Below are positions 1-8,247 of a stretch of DNA of 31,417 nucleotides, in pieces. Numbering within the stretch: the first letter of the stretch is position 1; every line of letters begins with the position of its first letter. A program made the position numbers and the translations under genes. Under the pieces are notes generated by a model that made no database searches, was not told the origin of the DNA, and saw only the letters and a list, made by a program, of their open reading frames with translations. Source of the DNA: JBDUDK01 sp040002995 (GTDB lineage: Bacteria; Actinomycetota; Acidimicrobiia; Acidimicrobiales; Ilumatobacteraceae). The stretch is taken from assembly GCA_040002995.1 (NCBI GenBank), contig JBDUDK010000005.1, positions 1 to 31,417 on the forward strand, read 5' to 3'.

Positions 1-1342
1 GCTTTGGCCAGCTCGTGAGATCGGGGGCGAGCGCCTCGAACGAGCCCTCGCGCAGGCAGCCCACCCAGACGCCCGCGCCGTAGGCCGCGTCGTCGAGCAG
101 GCGGAGCGCCACCCACGGACCGACGTCGATCGCTGGCTTTTCCCGTGCCCAGTCGATGAGTGCCGGCACGACCGCGGCCGTGAGCACGATGCGGCGTGCT
201 CGTTTCGACACGACCGCGCCCGCCAGCGCGAACGGCCACCACGTCCGCGTGATCGCCGAGGCGATCTGACGTCCGGCGAACAGGTGACCAAGTCCCGCCA
301 GTCGAAGCGCCTCCACCATCGGATGCTCGAGCGCGCTCAGTTTGCGAGCGAGGAGGGTCGCGGTGGTGGCGCCCACGGCGACGCCTGCGATCGGCCAACC
401 CGCGGCCGCCAACGCCCACGTGGCCACGCTCCAGCCGCTCACCGTCAGCGGGGCCACCGCTTCGTGATGGCGCCGAGCCAGCGCCGCGGCCGAGGTTCCG
501 TACTCGAAGCGCTGCCGCATCCACGCGAGCGGCGACGTGCGGGGGGCGTGGTAAACGACGCTGTCTGGCTCGTAGCGCAGTCGGTGGCCGGCTTCGTCGA
601 GCCGCCACACCAGATCGACGTCCTCGCCAATGCGCATGTCGGAAGCGAAGCCGTCGGCCGCGCGCAACGCGTCGGCGCGGGCGACAAGCGCAGCCCCCGG
701 TATGTAGCCCACTCGAGTGCGGGCTCGGATGCGCGCGGGCAACGGTCCGAGATCGAGCGGCGACCGGAACGTCTCGTAGCGGGCCAGTAGACCGGGCTCG
801 CGTTCATCGCTGCGCACCCGCGGCGCGACGAGAGCGACGCGATTGTCGGAGAAATGGGGGAGGAGAGCCGAGAGCCAATCGGGCGGCGGGCGCGTATCGG
901 CGTCGATGAACGCCACGAGGGGCGTCGTCACCATTGCGAGTCCCGTACCGCGGGCGGCGCCGGGGCCAAGGTTCGTCGGGTGGCGGACGACCTCCACGCC
1001 GTCAGGAACGCGAACGGGCACCGGCGAGGCGTCGTCCACCACGATGATGCGGCCGACGTCACCCAGTCCGCTGAGCGCCTCGAGGACGTCTTGCCGGTAG
1101 GTCGGGATCACCGCGGTGACGTCGGCCAGCGTGAACGGCGACGCGTCCGGCAGCGGATGGATGGCCCCCGCGTCGATGAGCCGCTCGACGAACGGTCTGA
1201 CGGCGATGTCGTTGCCGGCGGCGATCTCGTCAATGAGCCGGGCCCCTGCGCCCGTGACCCGGAATACCTTCAGAGGTGAGCCCCCCACGAGCGCATGCCC
1301 ACCATCGGCTCTCCGCACACTGGCGTCGAGGCGGTACCTCAC
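1..1342 (-). CDS. mftF: Mycofactocin glycosyltransferase MftF, 3' end cut by window edge
   Basis: This is a family 2 glycosyltransferase. MftF is known to attach glucose units to premycofactocin. The frame is open for 447 codons from a GTG at 1342 to base 2, with no stop before the edge, so probably only the last few tens of residues are missing. The N-terminus (VRYRLDASVRRADGG, then LVGGSPLKVFRVT) matches the typical MftF beginning. A GT2 domain follows, with VIPTYR, VVDDASP, an FIDADTRPPPDW segment (the DxD-type site) and a later GEDVDLVWR motif. The C-terminal part is hydrophobic and probably membrane-associated. The GTG start overlaps the mftE stop as GTGA, which supports this start and translational coupling. 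Family identity is strong; the exact sugar added is inferred from the family. Confidence 0.92.
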   Translation of the reverse strand, partial: MRYRLDASVRRADGGHALVGGSPLKVFRVTGAGARLIDEIAAGNDIAVRPFVERLIDAGAIHPLPDASPFTLADVTAVIPTYRQDVLEALSGLGDVGRIIVVDDASPVPVRVPDGVEVVRHPTNLGPGAARGTGLAMVTTPLVAFIDADTRPPPDWLSALLPHFSDNRVALVAPRVRSDEREPGLLARYETFRSPLDLGPLPARIRARTRVGYIPGAALVARADALRAADGFASDMRIGEDVDLVWRLDEAGHRLRYEPDSVVYHAPRTSPLAWMRQRFEYGTSAAALARRHHEAVAPLTVSGWSVATWALAAAGWPIAGVAVGATTATLLARKLSALEHPMVEALRLAGLGHLFAGRQIASAITRTWWPFALAGAVVSKRARRIVLTAAVVPALIDWAREKPAIDVGPWVALRLLDDAAYGAGVWVGCLREGSFEALAPDLTSWPK

Positions 1343-2025
1343 CAGCGCGCCCTCCACGCGGAGACGGCCGCGTCGAGGTCGGCGCTCAAACGTACGAGCA
1401 GGCGGCGGCCCTCGGTAGCCGACGCGCCGGTGGGATCACCGAGCACGCCGTTCGGGCTCACGGCCGCAACGCCCTTGCTCGTTAGCGTCGGCCACAACTC
1501 ACGAAGCGGCGTCACATTGCCCGCCTCGGCTCGGTCGAGCCGGACGAGATGGTGGTTGATGGCGAGCATCATCGAAGTCTCGGCGTAGCCAGCGTGCGCG
1601 TCGGCCGCCTCGATCACCGGCCACCACGCGAGCGCGCGGCGGCCTTCGCTCTCGAGCGACTTCACCGCTCGACGCACGGCTTCGGCGTTGCCCCCATGAC
1701 CGTTCACGACGACGACACCGTCGAAATGATCGGCGGAACGGCCGAGTTCGGTGATCACTGAGACCAACGCTTCGTGACCCATGGACAACGTGCCGGCGAA
1801 CGCGGCGTGCTCATCGCTCGCCCCGTATGCGACGGGCGGGGCCACCATGACATCGCGGCGGACGGTCACGAGCGCCTCGGCGAGCGCGACGGCTATTCGA
1901 GTGTCGGTATCGAGAGGGAGATGCGGACCGTGCTGCTCACAACTGCCGACGGGCAGGGCAAGGATCCATCCCGACCCGACATCGGGCCAGCTGGTCTCGC
2001 CGAGGCGAGTCGGGCGAGCAATCAC
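1339..2025 (-). CDS. mftE: Mycofactocin precursor peptidase MftE (creatininase family)
   Basis: This is a creatininase-family metallopeptidase of about 228 residues. MftE is known to cleave the MftC-modified MftA peptide and release the C-terminal Val-Tyr-derived core (AHDP). The family signatures are visible: PVGSCEQHGPHLPLDTDTR, with the metal-binding Glu, His and Asp, then VVNGHGGN and HAGYAETSMM, whose Glu is usually catalytic or metal-binding. I chose the GTG at 2025 because it overlaps the ETF-beta stop as GTGA and gives MIARPTRLGETSW. An ATG at 2046 would add seven residues and a 25-base overlap. The gene is followed directly by mftF, the usual order. It is separated from mftC by seven redox genes, which is not the classical arrangement. 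Confidence 0.93.
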   Translation of the reverse strand: MIARPTRLGETSWPDVGSGWILALPVGSCEQHGPHLPLDTDTRIAVALAEALVTVRRDVMVAPPVAYGASDEHAAFAGTLSMGHEALVSVITELGRSADHFDGVVVVNGHGGNAEAVRRAVKSLESEGRRALAWWPVIEAADAHAGYAETSMMLAINHHLVRLDRAEAGNVTPLRELWPTLTSKGVAAVSPNGVLGDPTGASATEGRRLLVRLSADLDAAVSAWRARW

Positions 2026-2843
2026 GACTCGGGACGGTACCCCCATGTGGTCAAGGCCGACAGAACGCGTTCCGCGGCGGCGGCGGGGTCGAGCACGATC
2101 GGATCGGTGCGTCCCCCCGCTGAAGTGCCCGCCGCCGTCAGCGAGCTGATGCGGTCGTGGGCCGAACCAACGGGTGCGGCGAGCTCACGGGGTCGGGGCC
2201 GGTATGGGCGGCTCCGCACGGTGGTCACACGAGCGTCGACCTCGCGCGGGCCGGCGACGACGTCGACCGTTGCGGTGCGTCCGGCGAGGGTGCGCGAAAG
2301 TGGCGCCCGGCGCAGACGGGCGGTCGAGCCCTCGACACTCAACACGGCGCGATCCGTCACTCGCAGGCGTTCTCGCCGACCCTTGTCGAGACGGCGTAGG
2401 CCCTCGATGGCACCCTCGGCAAGCGTCACGGCGACCAGGCCGAGTGCTTGGGCGACGCCGAGCTCGGCGGCGAGAAACGACGGCACGGAGCCCGAGCCCC
2501 GGTCGAGTGAATAGTCGCCGCACCACACGGTCGTTGCTGATGAAACAACTGACGCCAGCGCCCGCGCCACGGTTGGACTGGGTGCCGCGAGCGCCACTTC
2601 GACGCGCACGGCTCGCGACGCGCCGCACGCAACCGCTTCACGGAGAACACCCTCAGCCTGTGGCGGACCCGCGGCCACCACCACCAGCTCATCTCCCGTG
2701 ACCTCGGCATGGCGAAGCGCCCATTCGAGCGCGGCCTGGTCGGCATCGGAAATCCCCGCGAATCGATTGTCGTCGTGCACCACGCCAGTGATCGGGTCGA
2801 CCTCGGGCCGGCGGTCGACCCACTTCAGACACGCCGCGATCAT
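2022..2843 (-). CDS. Electron transfer flavoprotein beta subunit (FixA-like), mycofactocin-associated
   Basis: This 273-residue protein is an ETF beta/FixA homologue. The start MIAACLKWVDRRPEVDP is the typical ETF-beta opening, and SDADQAALEWALRHAE corresponds to the conserved N-terminal helix region. A VACGASRAVRV stretch and a DYSLDRGSGSVPSFLAAELG segment (the usual DGDTGQVGP.LAE region) follow. ETF-beta pairs with ETF-alpha, binds AMP or a second FAD, and passes single electrons from flavin dehydrogenases to ETF:quinone oxidoreductase. The ATG at 2843 overlaps the ferredoxin stop as ATGA; an upstream in-frame extension is judged spurious. The beta and alpha genes are separated by fixC and fixX, unlike the usual adjacent pair. 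The DGDTGQ-type loop is divergent (DYSLDRGS), so partner or nucleotide binding may differ. Confidence 0.85.
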   Translation of the reverse strand: MIAACLKWVDRRPEVDPITGVVHDDNRFAGISDADQAALEWALRHAEVTGDELVVVAAGPPQAEGVLREAVACGASRAVRVEVALAAPSPTVARALASVVSSATTVWCGDYSLDRGSGSVPSFLAAELGVAQALGLVAVTLAEGAIEGLRRLDKGRRERLRVTDRAVLSVEGSTARLRRAPLSRTLAGRTATVDVVAGPREVDARVTTVRSRPYRPRPRELAAPVGSAHDRISSLTAAGTSAGGRTDPIVLDPAAAAERVLSALTTWGYRPES

Positions 2844-3133
2844 GTGCGGCGGAACGCGACGCCGTACCCACCTTCTGGGTACGTCCAGGTAATCGCGCCT
2901 TCGGAGTTGCACACGAGATAACACGTGCCGCACTCGAAGCACTGTTCGTAGTTGAACAAGATGCCACCGTCACTTGTCGGGACGAACAGGTTGGCGGGGC
3001 ATGCCACCACGCACGCTCGTGTCGTGCAGGAGCGGCAGACGTCGGAGTCGACCGTGATGTGCGCACGAGGATGTACGCGGAAGTCGACCGTTGCCATGCG
3101 GTCCTCGAAGCTGAGCTCCGGCCACTCGCTCAT
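2840..3133 (-). CDS. fixX: FixX-like ferredoxin family protein
   Basis: This is a 97-residue iron-sulfur protein. It has two cysteine groups, CRSCTTRACVVACP and, further on, CFECGTCYLVC, the arrangement of FixX/ETF-QO-associated ferredoxins that carry at least one [4Fe-4S] cluster. The downstream segment GAITWTYPEGGYGVAFR matches the C-terminus typical of FixX, which ends in a W-x-YP-x-GG-x-G-x-x-FR pattern. FixX works with FixC, supplying the Fe-S cluster that mitochondrial ETF:QO has in its own C-terminal domain. I chose the ATG at 3133 because it overlaps the fixC stop as ATGA; the open frame upstream is an out-of-phase shadow of fixC. ETF-beta follows with the same 4-base overlap. Confidence 0.9.
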   Translation of the reverse strand: MSEWPELSFEDRMATVDFRVHPRAHITVDSDVCRSCTTRACVVACPANLFVPTSDGGILFNYEQCFECGTCYLVCNSEGAITWTYPEGGYGVAFRRT

Positions 3134-4434
3134 CCGAACGCTTTCCAGCCCGCCCAGGCGTCTTTGACGAGGTGACGTAGGCGTACGCCCCCTCGCTTCA
3201 TCTCCTGGCGGGCGATGCGGCGCAGGCCCGGTTTGGGCGCGGGATTGTCGACGCGGAACATCCGCTCTGCGACGTTGCAAATGAACGCGGGATAGCGCTT
3301 CTGCACCCGATCCGACAGCACCAGCCCCGGCGCGCCCCTCAGCTTGCGGTGGTCGCGCAGCACGAAGTTCGCTTCGAGTCTCTTGCGATAGCCGGCGAGC
3401 GCGGACGCCGTGACGTCTCCGCGCGCGATCGCCTCATTGGCGGCCTCGCCGGCAGCCATGCCCGAACCCATCGCGAAGTTCACGCCCTCCAGCCAGATCC
3501 CCGCCGCCAGGCAGAACGCCGCCGCATCGCCGGCCACGAGCAGGCCATCGCCGGCGAGCGTCGGCATCATCTCGTAGCCCCCCTCGGGGATTACGTGGGC
3601 GGAATACTCCTTCACCTCACCACCCTCGACGAGTGGCGCGATCGCCGGGTGGGCTTTGAGTGCGCCAATGATCGCTTCGGGTCGCCGCTGTTGCGCGGCG
3701 AGCGCGGGCAGCTTGAGCACGACGCCGACCGCCAGCGTGTCGAGGTTCGTATAGAGGAAACCCCCACCCGGCACGTCGCCCGTGCAGCCGACGATTTCGA
3801 TGTCGACGCCGTCGAGATCGCGCACACCGAACCGTTCGTCGATCACTGCCTTGGGCAGTGCGAGTGTCTCTTTGACACCCAGCGTGAAATGGCCCGGATC
3901 GCTGTCGCGATAGAGCCCGGCCTCTTTCGCGAGGAAGCTGTTCACGCCGTCGCACGCGATCACGATGCGGGCGGTGAGATCGCCGTCGGGCCGGTCGGTG
4001 CGCACCCCCACTACGCGGCTGCCGTCGCGTAGCAACCCGGTCGCAGTGGTCGAACACACGAGGACCGCTCCCTCGCCCTCGGCCTTACCGGCCAACCACG
4101 CATCGAAATCGGGACGGTACGCCGTGGCGCCGTTGTACGGAGGGCCCGCCCACGCCTGTGTGCGGTAGTCCACGGTGATGGCCTGAGTCGGTGTCGTCAT
4201 CATCGTCATCCGCCGGGTTACCCACCGCTGGATCGGTGCCTCCTCCCACCAACGGGGCACGAGCTGGTCGAGCACCCGCGGGTAGATCACGCCGCCATAC
4301 ATGTTCTTGGCGCCGGGGAACGGACCGCGCTCAACCAGACAGACGCTCCGGCCCGCCCGTGCGAGCGTGAGCGCCGCGCACGAGCCCGCCGGGCCGGCCC
4401 CGACGACGATCACGTCGAAGTGGAAGTCAGCCAC
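3130..4434 (-). CDS. fixC: Electron transfer flavoprotein:quinone oxidoreductase (FixC-like)
   Basis: This is a FAD-dependent membrane-peripheral oxidoreductase of about 434 residues, in the FixC/ETF-QO family. The N-terminus DVIVVGAGPAGSCAALTLA is the FAD-binding Rossmann motif. LVERGPFPGAKNMYGGVIYP matches the conserved FixC segment. LLVAGDAAAFCLAAGIWLEG is the second FAD contact, containing the GD motif, and is followed by EGVNFAMGSGMAAGEAA. The family accepts electrons from ETF and reduces ubiquinone or menaquinone. The start is taken at GTG 4434 (VADFHFDVIV), which overlaps the end of ETF-alpha by 8 bases; an ATG at 4467 would overlap more deeply. The adjacent ETF subunits and FixX argue for one ETF-to-quinone complex encoded inside the mycofactocin operon. 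Confidence 0.9.
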   Translation of the reverse strand: MADFHFDVIVVGAGPAGSCAALTLARAGRSVCLVERGPFPGAKNMYGGVIYPRVLDQLVPRWWEEAPIQRWVTRRMTMMTTPTQAITVDYRTQAWAGPPYNGATAYRPDFDAWLAGKAEGEGAVLVCSTTATGLLRDGSRVVGVRTDRPDGDLTARIVIACDGVNSFLAKEAGLYRDSDPGHFTLGVKETLALPKAVIDERFGVRDLDGVDIEIVGCTGDVPGGGFLYTNLDTLAVGVVLKLPALAAQQRRPEAIIGALKAHPAIAPLVEGGEVKEYSAHVIPEGGYEMMPTLAGDGLLVAGDAAAFCLAAGIWLEGVNFAMGSGMAAGEAANEAIARGDVTASALAGYRKRLEANFVLRDHRKLRGAPGLVLSDRVQKRYPAFICNVAERMFRVDNPAPKPGLRRIARQEMKRGGVRLRHLVKDAWAGWKAFG

Positions 4435-5329
4435 TGAGTTGCTCCTCGAGCGCGTCGAGCACGGCATTGGCGTCGCACACGATCGCGAGGTCGGCGAGTT
4501 GCATCATCGGGCAGTGTGCATCGGTGTTCACGCTCACGATGTGATCGGGCGTCCCGAGCCCACTGGTGTGCTGGACGGCGCCACTGATCCCGAACGCGAT
4601 GTAGAGCTCAGGCTCCACGACCACGCCCGTTGTGCCGATCTGGCGAACGTGGCCGACCCAACCCCGATCGGTCACGACGCGGGTGGCGCCCACTGACGCG
4701 TCGAGCGCGGACGCGATGCGGGCCAGCTGTTCGAACCGGGTCGCGCCGTCGAGACCGGCTCCGCCCGCCACGATGCGGGGTGCCTCGCGGAGATCGATAG
4801 TGGCCAGGTCGGGCGAGAGGACTTCCATGACCTCGGCGTCGGCCGTGCGGGTCGACGCGCCCCCCTCGATGATCTCCACCGCGGGCGCGGGCATCGACGC
4901 GTTCAGAATCCCTCGCACGCCCGGTTGGAGCGTGGTCACGAACGGGCCGTCCACGACGAGTTCGTCAATGACCAAGCCACCGTGCCGAGCGCACGACGCT
5001 CCGTCGGCTCGCACTTCGATCGCACCGGCCAACAGCGGCCGGCCGAGCGCATGGGCGATGCGGGGCGCGAGGTCACGCCCATCGGGGGAGCCCGGTACGA
5101 CGACGACATCGACATCGGTCAAATGGGCCGCCAGCGCGACCGCCCACGAACCCGGCGCGAAATCATCCAGCTCCAACATCTTGACCTCGGTCACCGCGAG
5201 TTCGCGCGCGGCGATTGCGCAACCCGACCCCACGAGCACCGCCCGACCCTCACATTCCGCTACCGCCTCGTCGCCTCCCACGGCGAGCATGCCGTCGCGC
5301 ACGGGGACCACTGCCACTGACCGGGTCAC
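4427..5329 (-). CDS. Electron transfer flavoprotein alpha subunit (FixB-like), mycofactocin-associated
   Basis: This 300-residue protein is an ETF alpha/FixB homologue. The C-terminal FAD domain is clear: SGAVQHTSGLGTPDHIVSVN followed by DAHCPMMQLADLAIVCDAN matches the ETF-alpha signature that ends in ADxxIVxD. A middle segment (VVTDRGWVGHVRQIGTTG) corresponds to the GW-x-x-x-x-x-QIGxTG stretch that contacts FAD. The N-terminal third is less conserved. It should dimerise with the ETF-beta product encoded three genes away and carry electrons to the FixC/FixX pair. The GTG start overlaps the stop of the upstream OYE-type gene as GTGA. I recall mycofactocin-associated ETF subunits being named in family databases, but could not check that here. 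Confidence 0.87.
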   Translation of the reverse strand: MTRSVAVVPVRDGMLAVGGDEAVAECEGRAVLVGSGCAIAARELAVTEVKMLELDDFAPGSWAVALAAHLTDVDVVVVPGSPDGRDLAPRIAHALGRPLLAGAIEVRADGASCARHGGLVIDELVVDGPFVTTLQPGVRGILNASMPAPAVEIIEGGASTRTADAEVMEVLSPDLATIDLREAPRIVAGGAGLDGATRFEQLARIASALDASVGATRVVTDRGWVGHVRQIGTTGVVVEPELYIAFGISGAVQHTSGLGTPDHIVSVNTDAHCPMMQLADLAIVCDANAVLDALEEQLSG

Positions 5330-7266
5330 AGCGCGGCTCCGACCCGTTCACCGTCGATGACGGCCGCGTGAGCGCGCCGAGGCGCGATGCAGTCGCCGAC
5401 CCGCACGACGTTCACGCCGCGCTGCTTGAGGTCGTGGTACAGGCCGTCGGCCGGTTGGGCGGGGACGGCGAGCACAATCCAGTCGGGCTGGCGCGGCCGC
5501 ATTTCGCCGGTCGGGTGATGGAGGAGTTGCACGGCGCCACCGTCCATCCCAACCGGTACGAGATCGGTCGACTGGACGATCCCCTTGGCGAGGGCGCGCA
5601 TCCACCAGTTCTCCATGTCGAGCGTGATCCCAAGGTCCTGACCCACCACCATCCCATTCGTTGCGATCTCCACGCGACATCCGCGGTCGGCGAGCAGTTC
5701 AGCTACCGACGTTGCGTGGTGGAAGCCGATCTCGTCGATCACGAGCACGTCGCCCGAAGGACTGGCCGACCCGGTCAACACGTCACGTATATCGACAACG
5801 TTCGTCGCGTCGCCCGCGACCCACCACGGCCGGACCGCCTCAGCTCCCGTCGCGACGACCACCACGTCGGGCCGCCTTTCGTCGACGAACGCGGCATCCA
5901 CGTTCACGCCATACTGCACATCGACGCCGAGACGATGACACTCGCGCAGTTGGTTGCGCACGAGGTCGCCCAGTTCCGCCCGGTTGGGTACGGACGCGGC
6001 GAGACGCACTTGCCCGCCGGCAATCGGTTCCTTCTCGTACACGGCGACACGGTGATTTCGGGTGCGGGCACTGATCGCGGCCTGCAACCCGGCGGGACCC
6101 GCGCCCACGATCATCACGTTCTTCGGACGCTCAGACCGCACGACTGACGCAGTCGCCTCCCGCCCGGTGCGGGGATTCTCGATGCACCCCAACCAACGGT
6201 TCAGCCCCATCCGTCCGACGCATTCTTGGTTGCACGAAAGGCAGAGTCTGATGTCGTCGGTGGCGCCGGCGCGGGCTTTGGCGGCGAAGTCGGCATCGGC
6301 GATCTGGCCGCGCACGACGCCGACCAGATCACAGTGCCCCTCGGCCAGCGCGCGCTCGGCTTGCAGCGGATCCTTGAAACGGCCCACGCCGACCACCGGC
6401 ATCTCCACGGCCTTGCGGATCGCAGAAGGGATGAAGAGGGCGTAACCGGGTGGCACGTGCATCGACGCTTCGATCATGAAGAGGCTGGCCGTGGCCACAC
6501 CGATCGAGGTGTTGATGTAGTCGGCGTGCCCGGTGGCCTCGACGAGTCGGGCGACCTCGACGGCCTCGTCGATGGTGGTGCCGCCATCGATCAGTTCATC
6601 GCCACACAACCGCACGCCGAGGGCAAGCCGGGCGCCGACGGCCGCCCGCACCGCGGCCAGAATCTCGATCAGCAGGCGCGCCCGGTTGACGAGCGAACCG
6701 CCGTAGGCGTCGGTGCGGGTGTTGGTCGCGGGTGAGAGAAAACCCCGCACGATCGAGCTGTGCGAACACTGAAGCTCGATGCCGTCGAAGCCGCCCTCGG
6801 CGCAATGCTCGGCCACTAACGCGTAGCCCGCGACTATCTCGGCGATATCCGACCGGTCGACCGCCTTGGGCACCTCGCGGAACAACGGGTCGGCCACGGG
6901 AGACGGTGCCCACACGGGCAGGCGCGTGTACATCGATGACGCCTGACCACCGTTGTGGTTGATCTGGGCGAAGATCGGAACGCGGTGACGGTGCACCGCG
7001 GCGGTCATCCGCCGGTAGCCGGGGATGACATCGCGGTGAAAGCCGTGGATGAGCTTCTCGTAGGGCCAATCCGTGGGATGGGTCGAGTGCTCCTCGGTGA
7101 TGATCAGCCCGGCACCGCCCGCGGCGCGGGCCTCGTAGTACGCCGCGTGCTGCTCACTCGGCCGGCCGTCGACGGCGTAATTCGTGAGGTGCGCACTGAA
7201 CACGATGCGATTGCGAATCGTCACCGGACCGAGCCGAAGCGGCGACCACAGGTACCGGTAAGCCAT
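5326..7266 (-). CDS. FadH/OYE-family oxidoreductase, mycofactocin system type 1
   Basis: This protein of about 646 residues has the layout of 2,4-dienoyl-CoA reductase (FadH) and related enzymes: an N-terminal old-yellow-enzyme TIM barrel binding FMN, a [4Fe-4S] site, and a C-terminal FAD/NAD(P)-binding domain. Visible are SPLRLGPVTIRNRIVFSAH at the start, the HxxH-like ELQCSHSSIVRGFLSP active-site region, the cluster cysteines in CLSCNQECVGRMG plus a later WLGC, and the dinucleotide motif VMIVGAGPAGLQAA. The Haft mycofactocin survey families include two such OYE-type proteins (types 1 and 2), and this one resembles type 1. I chose the ATG at 7266 (MAYRYLWSPLRLG) over an upstream TTG. It overlaps the ETF-alpha start. 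Substrate is unknown; it could feed ETF or reduce a mycofactocin-linked substrate. Confidence 0.85.
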   Translation of the reverse strand: MAYRYLWSPLRLGPVTIRNRIVFSAHLTNYAVDGRPSEQHAAYYEARAAGGAGLIITEEHSTHPTDWPYEKLIHGFHRDVIPGYRRMTAAVHRHRVPIFAQINHNGGQASSMYTRLPVWAPSPVADPLFREVPKAVDRSDIAEIVAGYALVAEHCAEGGFDGIELQCSHSSIVRGFLSPATNTRTDAYGGSLVNRARLLIEILAAVRAAVGARLALGVRLCGDELIDGGTTIDEAVEVARLVEATGHADYINTSIGVATASLFMIEASMHVPPGYALFIPSAIRKAVEMPVVGVGRFKDPLQAERALAEGHCDLVGVVRGQIADADFAAKARAGATDDIRLCLSCNQECVGRMGLNRWLGCIENPRTGREATASVVRSERPKNVMIVGAGPAGLQAAISARTRNHRVAVYEKEPIAGGQVRLAASVPNRAELGDLVRNQLRECHRLGVDVQYGVNVDAAFVDERRPDVVVVATGAEAVRPWWVAGDATNVVDIRDVLTGSASPSGDVLVIDEIGFHHATSVAELLADRGCRVEIATNGMVVGQDLGITLDMENWWMRALAKGIVQSTDLVPVGMDGGAVQLLHHPTGEMRPRQPDWIVLAVPAQPADGLYHDLKQRGVNVVRVGDCIAPRRAHAAVIDGERVGAAL

Positions 7267-7308
7267 CGGGGCCAAGGGTAGGGCGCCCGCCGCGGCGCGC
7301 CGGCAACC

Positions 7309-8247
7309 TCAGCGACCGGCGAGGCGTTCGATGACGGGCGCGATCGTCGACATCGTCTGGTCGCTGCCCGGGCGCTCGCCGAACATCACCCAGTAGCTGA
7401 CGCCAAAGCGTTCGCGATGCTGCAGGAGCTGCTCGGCCATCTGTTCGTGAGTGCCGAGAAGCACGAACGGTGAGTCGAGAATGTCGTCGACGGCTAGCTC
7501 GACCCGGGCGGCAACGGCCTCCGCGGCGGCGCGTCGGTCGCCCGTCACCTGCACGACCTGCAGCAGAGCGTTGAGCTCGAGAGAGTCGAAGCGGTCACCC
7601 GCCGCGTCGCGGACGAGTGCGACGCGCTGCTCGAGCCCTTGCGACGTGAACTGCTCGAGGCGGACGCCGCTGCCGTCGGCATTCGGCGAAAAGCCGGTGA
7701 AACCGATGATGTCGGCGCGCTCCGCCGCCAGGCGCAGCAGCCGCGGCCCATTGCCGCCCACGAGCAGCGGCACCTGCGTGGCGTCGATCTTGTGATCGGT
7801 CACGTGGTAGTGCTCGCCGGAGAACGCGCACGGCTCGCCGCTCCACAGCTGGCGCATCACCTCGATCGCCTCGGCCAGGCGGGCCACGCGCGTCGCCGCG
7901 TCGTCGAACGCGATGCCCGCCTGGTCGTACTCGAACTTCATGTGCCCCGCGCCGATACCCAGCTCGAAGCGGCCGTCCGTGAGTGCTTCGAGCGCGGCCG
8001 CTTCCCTCGCGACAAGCACCGGGTGTCGGAAGTCGTTGTTGAGGACGAACGTGCCGACGTGCAGGCGCTCGGTGGCGTCGGCAGCGGATTGCAAGGCGAT
8101 CATCGGCGGGAAGAGGCTCGGCACGAGGTGGTCGGCGATGAGCAAGACGTCGAACCCCGCCGACTCGGCGAGGCGAGCCCGGTCGTGCCATGTCGAGCGG
8201 TCAGGTGCGTGGCCCGTCGAAACGCCAAAGCGGAACCGGCGCGTCAC
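7309..8247 (-). CDS. LLM-class, probably F420-dependent oxidoreductase
   Basis: This protein of about 312 residues is a luciferase-like monooxygenase (TIM-barrel, bacterial-luciferase/F420 family). Characteristic features are an N-terminal RFGVSTGHAP, ARLAESAGFDVLLIADH, the segment RLHVGTFVLNNDFRHPVLVA, GRFELGIGAGH and PLLVGGNGPRLLRLAAERAD. Such enzymes use F420 or FMN; the actinobacterial setting and the similarity to the MSMEG_2516-like subgroup favour F420. The GTG start overlaps the stop of the type-2 OYE gene as GTGA, and the next gene begins 42 nt downstream, the only sizeable gap in this stretch besides the one after mftC. No substrate can be assigned. Its position between two mycofactocin-type OYE enzymes suggests a shared pathway. 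Confidence 0.82.
   Translation of the reverse strand: MTRRFRFGVSTGHAPDRSTWHDRARLAESAGFDVLLIADHLVPSLFPPMIALQSAADATERLHVGTFVLNNDFRHPVLVAREAAALEALTDGRFELGIGAGHMKFEYDQAGIAFDDAATRVARLAEAIEVMRQLWSGEPCAFSGEHYHVTDHKIDATQVPLLVGGNGPRLLRLAAERADIIGFTGFSPNADGSGVRLEQFTSQGLEQRVALVRDAAGDRFDSLELNALLQVVQVTGDRRAAAEAVAARVELAVDDILDSPFVLLGTHEQMAEQLLQHRERFGVSYWVMFGERPGSDQTMSTIAPVIERLAGR

Noticed and set aside
284..1588. Several plus-strand open frames of 60-170 codons opposite mftF and mftE
   Set aside because: They are Arg/Gly/Ala-rich antisense shadows typical of high-GC DNA. The minus strand carries mftF and mftE with clear family motifs.
2022..5329. Claim that this is an electron-bifurcating FixABCX complex
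   Set aside because: Bifurcation needs specific ETF-beta residues and NADH binding that I cannot confirm; the divergent loop argues against simple assignment. A plain ETF-to-quinone route is the more cautious reading.
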